Shown here in pieces: positions 14,770-22,925 of a stretch of 64,000 nt of DNA. This DNA comes from JABDGM01 sp046349975. Its GTDB lineage: Bacteria > Planctomycetota > Planctomycetia > Pirellulales > Lacipirellulaceae. Positions within the stretch are counted from its first letter, which is position 1; each line of letters opens with the position of its first letter. Under the pieces are notes generated by a model. That model was not told the DNA's origin. It worked only from the letters and a program-made list of their open reading frames with translations, and did no database searches. Where the stretch lies: contig JAXMBH010000007.1 in the NCBI GenBank assembly GCA_046349975.1, forward strand, positions 62,001 through 126,000, given 5' to 3'. Both the position numbers and the translations under genes were made by a program.

Positions 14770-15693
14770 TTATTGCAGCGCAATCTTTCGTGACAGGTCC
14801 ACATCGCGCCGCAATTGCTCGACCAGCGCCGCCACTGAATCAAACGGCCGAATGTCTCGCAATCGGGCCAGAAAGTCAACCTCCATCGGCTGGCCGTAGA
14901 TCGATTCGTGGTAGTCAATCAAATGGATTTCCACGCGCACGATATCGTCACCAAACGTGGGGCTGGGTCCCAAACTGATCGCCGCCGCATGCGAGCCATC
15001 ACCCAGCCGCGCGCGTCCGGCATACACACCGAGCGCGGGCAGAATCGTGTCGACCGCGCTCAGGTTTGCCGTCGGATAACCAATTTTGCTGCCGCGGCCG
15101 GCGCCATGCGTGACCATGCCGCGAATGCGATATGGTGCGCTGAGCAGTTCGTTCGCCTGCTGCATGTCGCCGTGGCGAATGAGGTCTCGCACGCGCGAAC
15201 TCGAAACAACCGCCCCGCCGACAGCCACCGGTGCGACGACATCCAGCGAAACGCCGGCCGCCGCCGCGAGCTCTCCGAGCCGCTTCACGTTGCCTTCGCG
15301 ATTGTGCCCAAAGAAGAAGTTCGGCCCTTCGACGAGCGCCTTCGCCGCGAGTTTCTTGCGAATGATTTCATCGAAGAACTCGAACGCCGTGAGTTGCAGC
15401 AGCGCTTCATCGGTCGGGTACGCCACGATCCAGTCAACGCCCAGTGCCTTGAGCAACTCGGCCTTGCGCTCGGTCCACGTGAGTGGCGGCGGGCATTGCT
15501 CAGGCCGCAGCAAGCGCACGGGGTGCGGGTCGAACGTGAACACGATGGCCGGCCCGCCGACTGCTTCCGCACGTTCCAAGAGTCGCCGCACAATTGCGAC
15601 ATGCCCGCGATGCACGCCGTCGAAGTTGCCAATCGACACGGCCCCGCCCCGGGCGGAAGGCGGAAACGCATCGAGTGACCGAATGATGTGCAT
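14770..15693 (-). CDS. ribF: Bifunctional riboflavin kinase / FAD synthetase
   Basis: RibF turns riboflavin into FMN and then FAD. The N-terminal adenylyltransferase half has SIGNFDGVHRGHVAIV (nucleotidyl transferase HxGH-like), VFTFDPHP and EGPNFFFGHNREG. SSSRVRDLIRHGDMQQANELL joins it to the kinase half with GAGRGSKIGYPTANL and the ATP-site DYHESIYGQPMEVDFLARLRDI. The length of 307 residues is normal. It follows nnrD by 35 bases on the same strand, so both cofactor genes probably share a transcript. FMN produced here is also the substrate of the nearby UbiX. Confidence 0.95.
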   Translation of the reverse strand: MHIIRSLDAFPPSARGGAVSIGNFDGVHRGHVAIVRRLLERAEAVGGPAIVFTFDPHPVRLLRPEQCPPPLTWTERKAELLKALGVDWIVAYPTDEALLQLTAFEFFDEIIRKKLAAKALVEGPNFFFGHNREGNVKRLGELAAAAGVSLDVVAPVAVGGAVVSSSRVRDLIRHGDMQQANELLSAPYRIRGMVTHGAGRGSKIGYPTANLSAVDTILPALGVYAGRARLGDGSHAAAISLGPSPTFGDDIVRVEIHLIDYHESIYGQPMEVDFLARLRDIRPFDSVAALVEQLRRDVDLSRKIALQ

Positions 15694-15728
15694 TGCCGTG
15701 GAGACTCCCCGATTGCTCGTGCTTCAGC

Positions 15729-16598
15729 TCAAAACCCACGAAAGGCCCGGGGCAGATAGTCAATGAGGTCCGTCGCAATCAGGGACACCTGGCCGAATTC
15801 GGCCGCGGCTAAATCGCCCGCCAAGCCATGCACGTGTACGCCGAGCCGCGCCGCTTCGAATGGCGCGAGTCCTTGGCAGAGCAGGGCCGTGATGACGCCC
15901 GTGAGCACATCGCCGGAGCCGCCGGTCGCCATACCGGGGTTGCCCGTGTGATTGAGGCTGAACCGCCTGCCATCGGTCACGACCGTGTGATGTCCTTTCA
16001 GCACGACCACCGTGTTGGCGGAAGGATCACGACGCGCCAACTCCGCGGCGGCACTTACGCGCTCGTCATCCAATGGCACCTTGCCGACCAGCCGGGCGAA
16101 CTCACCCGGATGCGGCGTCAAGACCCGCGGTCCACCGGCCTGCTGCAATATATCTGCCGTTTCGGCGAGCGCAAACAATGCGTCGGCATCCACGACCATT
16201 GGCTGCGGCACTTCACGATACAACCGCTGGACGAAAGCGGCGACTGGCGGCGATCGATTGACGCCGGGTCCCAGCGCCAAGACATTCATCGCCTTGCCAA
16301 GCTCGAGCACTTCAGCGGCCGCATCGGCCATGAACATGCCATTGGCATCGGCCAAGCCATGCGACATGTAGCAAGGCGAGATGGCTGCCGCGACGTTTTG
16401 CACACACCGCGGCACGGCGAGCGTCACGAGCCCCGCGCCGCCGCGCAGCGTCGCGAGGCCGGCCATCGCGACCGCGCCGCTCATGCCGCACGAACCGCCA
16501 ACTACCAGCGCCCGGCCGAAGTCGCCCTTGTGACTCTCTGGCCGCCGCGGCGGCAACATTGGCAATGCAGTCAGGGTTTGATCTTCGAGTGAGGTCAT
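15729..16598 (-). CDS. nnrD: ADP-dependent NAD(P)H-hydrate dehydratase
   Basis: NnrD repairs NAD(P)H damaged by hydration, using ADP. This 289-residue form lacks the NnrE epimerase domain. Ribokinase-like features are HKGDFGRALVVGGSCGMSGA near the start, ALGPGVNRS, VVDADALFAL, RVLTPHPGEFARL, VVLKGHHTVV and the catalytic-site NPGMATGGSGDVLTGVI. It lies between larB and ribF in a cofactor-related minus-strand group. The identification is firm; no separate epimerase gene is visible here. Confidence 0.93.
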   Translation of the reverse strand: MTSLEDQTLTALPMLPPRRPESHKGDFGRALVVGGSCGMSGAVAMAGLATLRGGAGLVTLAVPRCVQNVAAAISPCYMSHGLADANGMFMADAAAEVLELGKAMNVLALGPGVNRSPPVAAFVQRLYREVPQPMVVDADALFALAETADILQQAGGPRVLTPHPGEFARLVGKVPLDDERVSAAAELARRDPSANTVVVLKGHHTVVTDGRRFSLNHTGNPGMATGGSGDVLTGVITALLCQGLAPFEAARLGVHVHGLAGDLAAAEFGQVSLIATDLIDYLPRAFRGF

Positions 16599-16612
16599 GC
16601 GATGAGAGGAAC

Positions 16613-17371
16613 TTAATCCTTCGCCGTGTGCCGATTCGCGTGTGCCCGCGTGGCGATCATTCCGGCCAGGAACCCGCCCTTGAAGCCGGCGTCAATATTT
16701 ACGACTGCCACGTTGTTTGCGCAGCTGTTGAGCATTGAGAGCAAAGCCGACACGCCGCCGAAGTTAGCGCCGTAGCCAACGCTTGTTGGCACCGCGATGA
16801 TCGGGCACGGCACATAGCCGCCCACCACGCTCGGTAGCGCGCCTTCCATGCCTGCGACGACGACCACCGCATCTGCCTCGCGAAAGTCGTCGAGCCGCTC
16901 GGGCAACCGATGCGGACCGGCGACGCCGACATCATGAATCATCGTAACGGCGACGCCCATCCAATCGAGCGTTTCGCGCGCCTCCTCCGCCACCGGCAAG
17001 TCGCCCGTCCCCGCCGAAATGATCGACACGCTTCCTCTCCCTTGTAGGGAGGGGCCAGGGGAGGGTTCGCCCTTCGCACGCGAACCTGTACTCGTTGCAG
17101 CCGTAGTATTGTTCGTTACTGGGTCCACCCGAAACGTCCGCCCCACCGCGTTGTATCGCCCGTCAGGATACGCCATCAGCAAGCCGGCTGCCTGCGCCGC
17201 ATCTACGCGCGTCGCCAGCACGGGCTCGCCATGGTTGAGCAACGAAGCCACGATCGCGCAAAGCTGTTCGATCGTCTTCCCGGGGCCGTAGATGACTTCG
17301 GGGAAGCCGCACCGCCGATGCCGATCGAGGTCGACGGTTGCCGCCAGTGGTTTCAGGTTGTCCGACTGCAT
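16613..17371 (-). CDS. larB: Nickel-pincer cofactor biosynthesis protein LarB
   Basis: LarB carboxylates and hydrolyses nicotinic acid adenine dinucleotide to make the precursor of the nickel-pincer cofactor of lactate racemase-type enzymes. Family blocks seen: VDLDRHRRCGFPEVIYGPGKT, the PurE-like IISAGTGDLPVAEEARETL, VVVAGMEGALPSVVGG, and PTSVGYGANFGGVSALLSML. Between RTFRVDP and SVSIISAG lies an unusual segment of about 25 residues containing SPGPSLQGRG; it is encoded by a CCCTCTCCC/GGGAGGGG repeat inserted in frame. LarA, LarC and LarE are not in the window. The start ATG 17371 overlaps the end of the next gene upstream by 19 bases. Confidence 0.9.
   Translation of the reverse strand: MQSDNLKPLAATVDLDRHRRCGFPEVIYGPGKTIEQLCAIVASLLNHGEPVLATRVDAAQAAGLLMAYPDGRYNAVGRTFRVDPVTNNTTAATSTGSRAKGEPSPGPSLQGRGSVSIISAGTGDLPVAEEARETLDWMGVAVTMIHDVGVAGPHRLPERLDDFREADAVVVVAGMEGALPSVVGGYVPCPIIAVPTSVGYGANFGGVSALLSMLNSCANNVAVVNIDAGFKGGFLAGMIATRAHANRHTAKD
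17033..17085. repeat. In-frame palindromic repeat within larB
   Basis: CCTCTCCC, a short loop, then GGGAGGGG followed by CCAGGGGAGGG, a repeat type normally intergenic. On the coding strand it reads out as part of GEPSPGPSLQGRG, placed between two LarB blocks, and keeps the frame open. See the hairpin at 2699-2720 for a related intergenic copy. Confidence 0.6.
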
Positions 17372-19080
17372 GCCCTCAGTTTAGTCCGTCGTCGCCCACC
17401 GAGACAGACGCCAATCATCAGCAGCGCGAGGACGGAAGGCTCAGGAACAGTCGCGGCGAGGGTACTGCCGGCTCCGGCAGCCGACGCTCCAAAGTGGGTT
17501 CGCCAAACGCCGTAGTCGCTTTCGTCAACCAAGCCGTTGCGATCACCGTCGGCCCCCGTGCCGGCCGCGACCGTGGTGCCTTGCGTTTCCCGCCACACCA
17601 CATAGTCGGCCGCATCGACGATGGCATTGCCGTCGTAGTCGCCCGGCAGCACGACGAGGTAACTGATCGGCAGCGAGAACGTGCCGTTTTGCACTCCCTG
17701 GCTTGAGCTCATAACGGTGACCAAGCCGGTTTTCATGCCGATCGTGGCGGTATCGAACGCAATGCTATGCACGTTGCTGCCGCCGAGCGCTTGGTCGATC
17801 TGATTAAGAAATGAACCTGAGACATTGCCGGAACTGGTGAGCGAATAGTTCAACTCATCGGCTCCAATCGCCGCCACGACGTTGGCGGAATTGTTGACAG
17901 TGACGCTCAAATTGAACGCTTGCCCGACATCAAGCACGGTCGGCACCGTGCCCGCAACGACGTTCATCACCGCGGGGAGTTGGTAATCGGCGACGACGGG
18001 AATGTGATCGGTCGCGGCGCGGATTGCTGTGAGTATTTGCGATTTGGTGTAGGAAGAAACGCCCGGGAATGTCACCGTGTTTCCAGTGACGATGTCTTTG
18101 TTGAATGAAGTACCATTGTTGCCAAACGCGTGATAGGAATGGGTAAGCGCGCTCATCTCTGGTACGCCGGGTATCGGACCGATGTATGAAAGTCCTTCGC
18201 CGTCCAGGAACTCGCCAGTTGTCAGCTGGAAGTCAAACCTGTCATCCATGCCACCCGTGACGAAACAATTGCCCGTTGAGCTTGTGCACGGCGACTGTGT
18301 GTGCACGGCGGCAAAGCTGCTGTTGTTATGCCACGTACCGACTTGGCTAATTGGGTCGTTGGCCTGGCCGGCGCCACTTGCTGTTAGCGTGCCCCAGGCG
18401 GGTTCATCGGAATCGAAATCATAGAAATTGTGATCGCCAGCGTAGATTACATGAGCGCCTTCGCCCAACGCATTCGAGCTGGTGCGAATCGACGTTGCTT
18501 CCACATTGCGCCGACCCGGCGCTGCGGGGTCGTCAATTGCCGCACTAGCTTTGTAGTGGCTGTTGTAAATGTAGAAGTCGGCGCTGCTGTCGTAGCCCAC
18601 CGGCCGCAGTTGGAATCGCACCGGCTGTCGCGGCGCGCCGACGGCGCTAATCGTTCCAATCGCTGCGTCTCCGATGAGTTGCACGGTTTGGGTTCGGTAC
18701 ACGAGCGTTTGCGTCGTATCACCGCCGCCCGTGCGATTGCTCATCGCGTACGTAATGCCAGCGTTGTTGTACAAGTTATTGAGCAGTGTCACGAACTGCT
18801 GCGTGTCCGGCGACGGATTGCTCGCGCCCGGCGAGGGGTTCGCTTGCTCCTGCAACAACAACACATCGATCGGCTTCGCAATGCCGTTGCGCAGTTCCTC
18901 GCCGATTGATTTCAAGACGACGTCGATTCCCGTTGCCGGAGCGCCGGTGGGGTTGTAGGTGACGATCCGCAATTGAGCGCAGGCAGCAGGCGAATTAAAC
19001 GGGACAACGAGTAGCGCCAGCAACGGAATTATGCAGGCCGCACGAATTGAGATGATTTGCGGCCGGTGGAGGAAATTCAT
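17353..19080 (-). CDS. Secreted EEP-family nuclease/phosphatase with PEP-CTERM tail
   Basis: About 575 residues. A signal peptide (IIPLLALLVVPFNSPAACAQ) leads into an endonuclease/exonuclease/phosphatase-like fold: LRIVTYNPTG, LLLQEQANPS (catalytic Glu), YAGDHNFYDFDSDEP (GDHN), MDDRFDFQL and the C-terminal TDHIPVVADY (catalytic Asp-His). After a repeat-like domain come two planctomycete dockerin-like stretches, GDYDGNAIVDAADYVVWR and GDRNGLVDESDYGVWR, then VPEPSVLALLMIGVCLGGRRR, a PEP-CTERM sorting signal for exosortase. The protein is probably surface-sorted. I use ATG 19080 (MNFLHRPQ) since the upstream 20 codons have no signal-peptide character. The substrate (DNA, sphingomyelin, phosphoester) is unknown. 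Confidence 0.82.
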   Translation of the reverse strand: MNFLHRPQIISIRAACIIPLLALLVVPFNSPAACAQLRIVTYNPTGAPATGIDVVLKSIGEELRNGIAKPIDVLLLQEQANPSPGASNPSPDTQQFVTLLNNLYNNAGITYAMSNRTGGGDTTQTLVYRTQTVQLIGDAAIGTISAVGAPRQPVRFQLRPVGYDSSADFYIYNSHYKASAAIDDPAAPGRRNVEATSIRTSSNALGEGAHVIYAGDHNFYDFDSDEPAWGTLTASGAGQANDPISQVGTWHNNSSFAAVHTQSPCTSSTGNCFVTGGMDDRFDFQLTTGEFLDGEGLSYIGPIPGVPEMSALTHSYHAFGNNGTSFNKDIVTGNTVTFPGVSSYTKSQILTAIRAATDHIPVVADYQLPAVMNVVAGTVPTVLDVGQAFNLSVTVNNSANVVAAIGADELNYSLTSSGNVSGSFLNQIDQALGGSNVHSIAFDTATIGMKTGLVTVMSSSQGVQNGTFSLPISYLVVLPGDYDGNAIVDAADYVVWRETQGTTVAAGTGADGDRNGLVDESDYGVWRTHFGASAAGAGSTLAATVPEPSVLALLMIGVCLGGRRRTKLRACSRTT

Positions 19081-19482
19081 GGTTTGTGGAAGATCAAATG
19101 CGTGCCCATCAATGCCAATCCCGTATCCTATCATGCTCACTCAACCATGCCTCGCGAAATGCTATCCCTTGCGAGGTTACCTGACCTCTCGAGAAAGCGC
19201 GACGCTGCGCGGAAATTTGTCGCAAATCGGGAAAAATTACGAATTACGGACAAAAATTCCCGGCCTTTAGCCGGAATTCATTGACCATCAATACATCCGG
19301 GCTAGAATCAGGGTTTGGCGAACACGCGATTAAAACCACTCTAATGAGGGGACTGCAGCTCGAATGGCGGAATTCCGGTTTCCCCCTCGCATTCTCAGGG
19401 CGCGTGAGCATCGGTTGATAATCAGCAGGCGGCACTATTGAAACAGGCACAGTGAGTAGTAAAGGTCGGAGAACGAAGAATC
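19081..19482. other. Divergent promoter region of two PEP-CTERM genes
   Basis: A 402-base gap between oppositely oriented secreted-protein genes. It is lower in GC than its surroundings and contains an imperfect hairpin at 19256-19277 (ATTCCCGGCCTTTAGCCGGAAT). Promoters for both genes must lie here, but I cannot assign boxes reliably. No gene is seen. Confidence 0.45.
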
Positions 19483-20838
19483 ATGAAATTTACGTTTGGA
19501 CAGATCCGGATACGGATATTCGCTAGACTCGCTGCACTAGCAACGGCAATTGCCTATCTTGGCGGTTTGGCGCATGCGGATATATACACTCTTCGCATGG
19601 GCAGTGGCGCTGCGGCGCTGGTGAACCAGCCAAACGCAGTTGCGACATTTGTCGATAAATATTCTGATGCCGGCGTGCTCATCACGAGCATCCCCCTACC
19701 GACAACTGCGTCGGGAGCAAATCGACCTCTGACCGAGGCCCCTAACTCAACATCTGTTGGCCATTTGTCGCTCTCGACCGACGGTCAGTATCTCGTGCTT
19801 GGTGGCTACGATGCGGATGATGGTACTGCGGGAGTTCGACAGGGTACCACCGGTCGAGTTATCGGACGTGTGAAGATCAGTGACGGTAGCGTTGATACCA
19901 CCACGACGCTAAGTGATGCGTACCCCGGCTCAACTGGTAATAGCAGCGATATGCGTAGCGTCGTATCGACTGACGGACTCAACTTCTGGGCTACTGGGCA
20001 AAGCTTCCCGACCACTGGTGGCCAAGCGGGCGTGCAGTACGCTACGTTGGGAGCGACCACGGGCACTAGGCTCGCCGCTACTCCCACGAATACGCGCGTG
20101 GCGAACATTTTTGATAATCAGCTATATATTAGTAGTGCTAGCGGCTCTTTCGTGGGCATCAGCAAAGTTGGCACCGGGGTGCCGATTCCGACCGCTGACG
20201 ACCAATCAACGACGACATTGTTCGTCGGTACGGCTGCGACCGGTTCTGGCACTGCATCTCCCTACGATTTCTGGTTTAAGGATGCAAATACACTTTATGT
20301 TGCCGACGACCGGACGACTGCCACTGGCGGTGGCATTCAGAAGTGGGAGTTCGATGGCGCCAATTGGAACAATACTTACACATTGAATACGAGCCTCTCG
20401 AGTGGAGTTCGCGGATTAGACGGCCGGATCGTTGGCGGAAACGTCGTTCTCTACGCGTCTACTTCGCCAAGTACCACCGATGGTACAGCGAATAATGCGA
20501 TCGTAACTGTTACCGACAGTGGCGCTAGCTCAGCATTTTCCACGCTCTTTAATGCACCGACGAATACGGTCGTTCGCGGGGTTGTTTACGTTGCGGCAGC
20601 GGCCGGACTCGCTGGCGACTACAACAGCGATGGCAAAGTTGATGCTGCGGACTACGTTTTGTGGCGCAATGATCCGGGTAGCTTCGGTGGCACGCCGGCG
20701 GGCTACAATACGTGGCGCGCGAACTTTGGAGCCCCAGGGCCCGGCCTTGGTAGCTCGGCGGCTGTGCCGGAAGCTGGCAGCGTGGCTCTTGTGCTGCTCG
20801 GCCTTTCGCTGTGCGGTTTGAAGCGCCGCGGACGCTAG
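19483..20838 (+). CDS. PEP-CTERM secreted protein with dockerin-like motif
   Basis: A 451-residue exported protein. A long basic leader and hydrophobic core (FARLAALATAIAYLGGLAHA) form the signal peptide. The body is Thr/Ser/Gly-rich and beta-like with repeats such as VGHLSLSTDGQYLVLGGYDA and YDFWFKDANTLYVADD that recall beta-propeller blades. The C-terminus has GDYNSDGKVDAADYVLWR (dockerin-like) and VPEAGSVALVLLGLSLCGLKRRGR, a PEP-CTERM tail with PEA in place of PEP. Function is unknown. Codons are less GC-rich than in neighbouring genes. A terminator follows. Confidence 0.8.
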   Translation: MKFTFGQIRIRIFARLAALATAIAYLGGLAHADIYTLRMGSGAAALVNQPNAVATFVDKYSDAGVLITSIPLPTTASGANRPLTEAPNSTSVGHLSLSTDGQYLVLGGYDADDGTAGVRQGTTGRVIGRVKISDGSVDTTTTLSDAYPGSTGNSSDMRSVVSTDGLNFWATGQSFPTTGGQAGVQYATLGATTGTRLAATPTNTRVANIFDNQLYISSASGSFVGISKVGTGVPIPTADDQSTTTLFVGTAATGSGTASPYDFWFKDANTLYVADDRTTATGGGIQKWEFDGANWNNTYTLNTSLSSGVRGLDGRIVGGNVVLYASTSPSTTDGTANNAIVTVTDSGASSAFSTLFNAPTNTVVRGVVYVAAAAGLAGDYNSDGKVDAADYVLWRNDPGSFGGTPAGYNTWRANFGAPGPGLGSSAAVPEAGSVALVLLGLSLCGLKRRGR

Positions 20839-20869
20839 TTCGGCTTTGTTTGCGTATTAAATCAATTGA

Positions 20870-20905
20870 GCCCGAGATGCTGTGAGGCGTCTCGGGCTTC
20901 TTTTG
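20870..20905 (+). terminator. Rho-independent terminator
   Basis: GCCCGAGA (20870-20877) and TCTCGGGC (20890-20897) form an 8-bp GC-rich stem, followed by TTCTTTTG. It lies 32 bases after the PEP-CTERM gene stop. Confidence 0.75.
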
Positions 20906-20922
20906 TGCGCTAAGGCAACGTC

Positions 20923-21744
20923 TCACTCAACAGCGATCGAGACCAACTCTTCGCTAACGGCTTCGATTTGTTTGGCGGTGAGGTTCGGCAGTTCGTCGGC
21001 GTAGCCGACGAGCAGCGCGAGGTCGCCGAGGCGGTTGATTTGGCGGGCCACGCCGTGGCCGAGGTAGTGGAGGGCTTCGAGCGCATCGGCGCTGAAGATG
21101 TCGCGGGCCGCGCCGGCGGCGTGCATGCGATGGCGCACATAGTCGGCGGTTTCGTTGACCGTGAAGGATCGCAGGAGAGCCTTAACGGCGATGCGTTCCT
21201 CCAAGCTGGAGAGCCGGCTGACGGCGGAGACCAGGCTCATCTGGCCAATCAAGACGAGCGTGAGCGCTGGGCTGCCTTGGTGCTCGAAGTTGAGGAGCAG
21301 GCGGAGTGTTTCTAGCGCGCCGCAGTCTTCGAGCAGGTGCGCTTCGTCGATGATGACGACTGCCTGGCGACCGGCTTCGGCGTTCGTGCGAAGCAGTGTT
21401 TCAATGCGGCGGATACTTTCCTCGATCGTGTGCCGCGGTGTTTCGGCGGCCGGAGCGCCGAGCTGCTCGGCAAGATAAACGAGCAGGTCGCGGCTCGACA
21501 TCTGGGGGAACACGATCGGCACTTGCGGCTGGAACGCATTCGGCAACTCGTGGCGGAACATTTGGACGAGCATCGTCTTGCCGACGCCCGAAGGGCCGGC
21601 GAGAAGCACTGCACCGCGGCGATTTTCGATCGCGTAGCGCAGCTTCAAGAGCGCGGCCTCGTGGCTTTCGCAAGGAAAGAAAGTCGCCCGGTCGGCGCCG
21701 GGCTCGAATGGCTTCGAGGCGAGTTGCCAGTAGTCGAGATACAT
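20923..21744 (-). CDS. ExeA/secretion-type AAA ATPase
   Basis: A 273-residue ATPase of the ExeA/MSHA-associated family. It starts with the diagnostic YLDYWQLASKPFEPGADRATFF, has Walker A GPSGVGKT (50-57) and Walker B VVIIDEAH (DEAH 133-136), then sensor and arginine-finger segments (LTLVLIGQMSL, RIAVKALLRSF). The same family occurs in exosortase/exopolysaccharide loci as the XrtA-associated ATPase. Here it is followed upstream on the same strand by a CpsD-like protein, consistent with an EPS role, though no exosortase or glycosyltransferase is nearby. The peptidoglycan-binding C-terminal domain of true ExeA is absent. Confidence 0.82.
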   Translation of the reverse strand: MYLDYWQLASKPFEPGADRATFFPCESHEAALLKLRYAIENRRGAVLLAGPSGVGKTMLVQMFRHELPNAFQPQVPIVFPQMSSRDLLVYLAEQLGAPAAETPRHTIEESIRRIETLLRTNAEAGRQAVVIIDEAHLLEDCGALETLRLLLNFEHQGSPALTLVLIGQMSLVSAVSRLSSLEERIAVKALLRSFTVNETADYVRHRMHAAGAARDIFSADALEALHYLGHGVARQINRLGDLALLVGYADELPNLTAKQIEAVSEELVSIAVE

Positions 21745-21757
21745 GGGACGAGGAGAG

Positions 21758-21799
21758 GTGTCGGGTGTCAGGTGTCAAGTGTCAGGTGTCAGGTGTCGG
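21758..21799. repeat. Six tandem GTGTCRR heptamers
   Basis: Six consecutive 7-base units (GTGTCGG, GTGTCAG, GTGTCAA, GTGTCAG, GTGTCAG, GTGTCGG) lie between the ATPase gene and the CpsD-like gene. This is a simple-sequence array, not CRISPR: no spacers separate the units. Confidence 0.8.
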
Positions 21800-21857
21800 G
21801 ACTTGCAAGTAATGAGGTGTTTTCACGTAGGTGACACGGCGACTCTGCATGTTGCGA

Positions 21858-22925
21858 CTAGGCCGCGTAAGGTTTGGCTACGCGGTTTTCGATGATGCCG
21901 AGGAATTCGCATTCGGTGTGGGCGAAGTATTCGTTGATGGTGACGATATCGCGCGGGTCGGCGGGGCCGTGGCCGGCGACGGCGACGGCGGCGTCGAGGC
22001 CCATGTTGCGCACGAGTTCGAGCAACACCGATTGCGAGGCGGGGTCGAAGAACGTGCCGAGGTCGAGGAGCGCGAGTTCGTACGCGTGCCGGAGCATGCC
22101 GGCGGTGGCGGTGGCTTGCAGGCCGCTCGCGAGCGCGTGCGGATCTTTCGCGGGGCGCGGGCCGAGGGCGAGGACGTCGATGTTGTCATCGGTGGAGTGA
22201 ATGACGGCGTCGGCCAGCGGCGACGAGTTTTTGAGGACTTCTTCCCAGCCGGCGGTCGGCACGGCCTCGAGCGATTGTGCGAGGTGCGGCGTGCGGAAGT
22301 TGGCGTCGCCGACGAGGATGCGGCCGCCGCGAGCGGCGGCGCGCAGCGCCAGGCATTGGGCGGTCGTGGTGGCGCCGCCGCCGGCGAACAGGCTGAACAC
22401 GCCGATGAGCGACTTGCCTTCAGCCGCGCGAGTCCACAATAGTCTGGTGACTTGATCGAGTTGCGGGCCGGTTTTCTGCAGGAGCGTTCGGCACACCGCC
22501 GGCCATTGGAACGAGGCGATCGTGGTGCCAGGGCGGAAGCCGGAATCCTCGTCCGTGTCGTCGATGCGGAGTTCTGGGATCGACTCCGGCGAGGGCGACT
22601 CGAGCATGGAGGGCGGCGGCTCGATGAACGACGAGAGGGGGCGCTTTTCGCGCACTGGCCCTGGCGTCGAAACTCGCCGCATGTTCGGAGTCGTAGTCGA
22701 CGCGTAGGGTGCCCGTGCATCCGGCATCGAACCGGCCGCGGGTTGGTTGCCAAAAATTGAATTGCTTGTTGACGGGCCGGCGGCGTTGGCGGCGGCGGTA
22801 GCCTGCGCTCGCGCGGCCCGCTCACTCATGACCGTGGGCGCGGGCGGCTGCGTCAATGGCCGTTGCGGATCGTCGTGGCGGTAGGCTTTGATGAAGGCCT
22901 TGTTGGTCGTGCTCATGGTGCTCAC
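21858..22925 (-). CDS. CpsD/CapB-like P-loop protein with degenerate Walker A
   Basis: A 355-residue protein whose C-terminal 190 residues have the MinD/CpsD tyrosine-autokinase fold: VFSLFAGGGATTTAQCLAL takes the position of Walker A, LVGDANFRTPHLAQSL that of Walker A', and YELALLDLGTFFDP that of Walker B. The Walker A lacks the invariant Lys-Ser/Thr (AGGGATT instead of GEGKS/T), so ATP hydrolysis or autokinase activity is doubtful. The first 150 residues are Pro/Ala/Ser-rich and disordered-looking. The GTG start at 22925 overlaps the upstream stop as GTGA; ATG 22916 with GGTGAG ahead of it is an alternative. It is probably a regulator of polysaccharide export with the neighbouring ATPase. 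Confidence 0.72.
   Translation of the reverse strand: MSTMSTTNKAFIKAYRHDDPQRPLTQPPAPTVMSERAARAQATAAANAAGPSTSNSIFGNQPAAGSMPDARAPYASTTTPNMRRVSTPGPVREKRPLSSFIEPPPSMLESPSPESIPELRIDDTDEDSGFRPGTTIASFQWPAVCRTLLQKTGPQLDQVTRLLWTRAAEGKSLIGVFSLFAGGGATTTAQCLALRAAARGGRILVGDANFRTPHLAQSLEAVPTAGWEEVLKNSSPLADAVIHSTDDNIDVLALGPRPAKDPHALASGLQATATAGMLRHAYELALLDLGTFFDPASQSVLLELVRNMGLDAAVAVAGHGPADPRDIVTINEYFAHTECEFLGIIENRVAKPYAA

Noticed and set aside
21758..21799. Possible CRISPR array.
   Set aside because: Units are 7 bases and contiguous, without spacers, and no cas gene is in the window.
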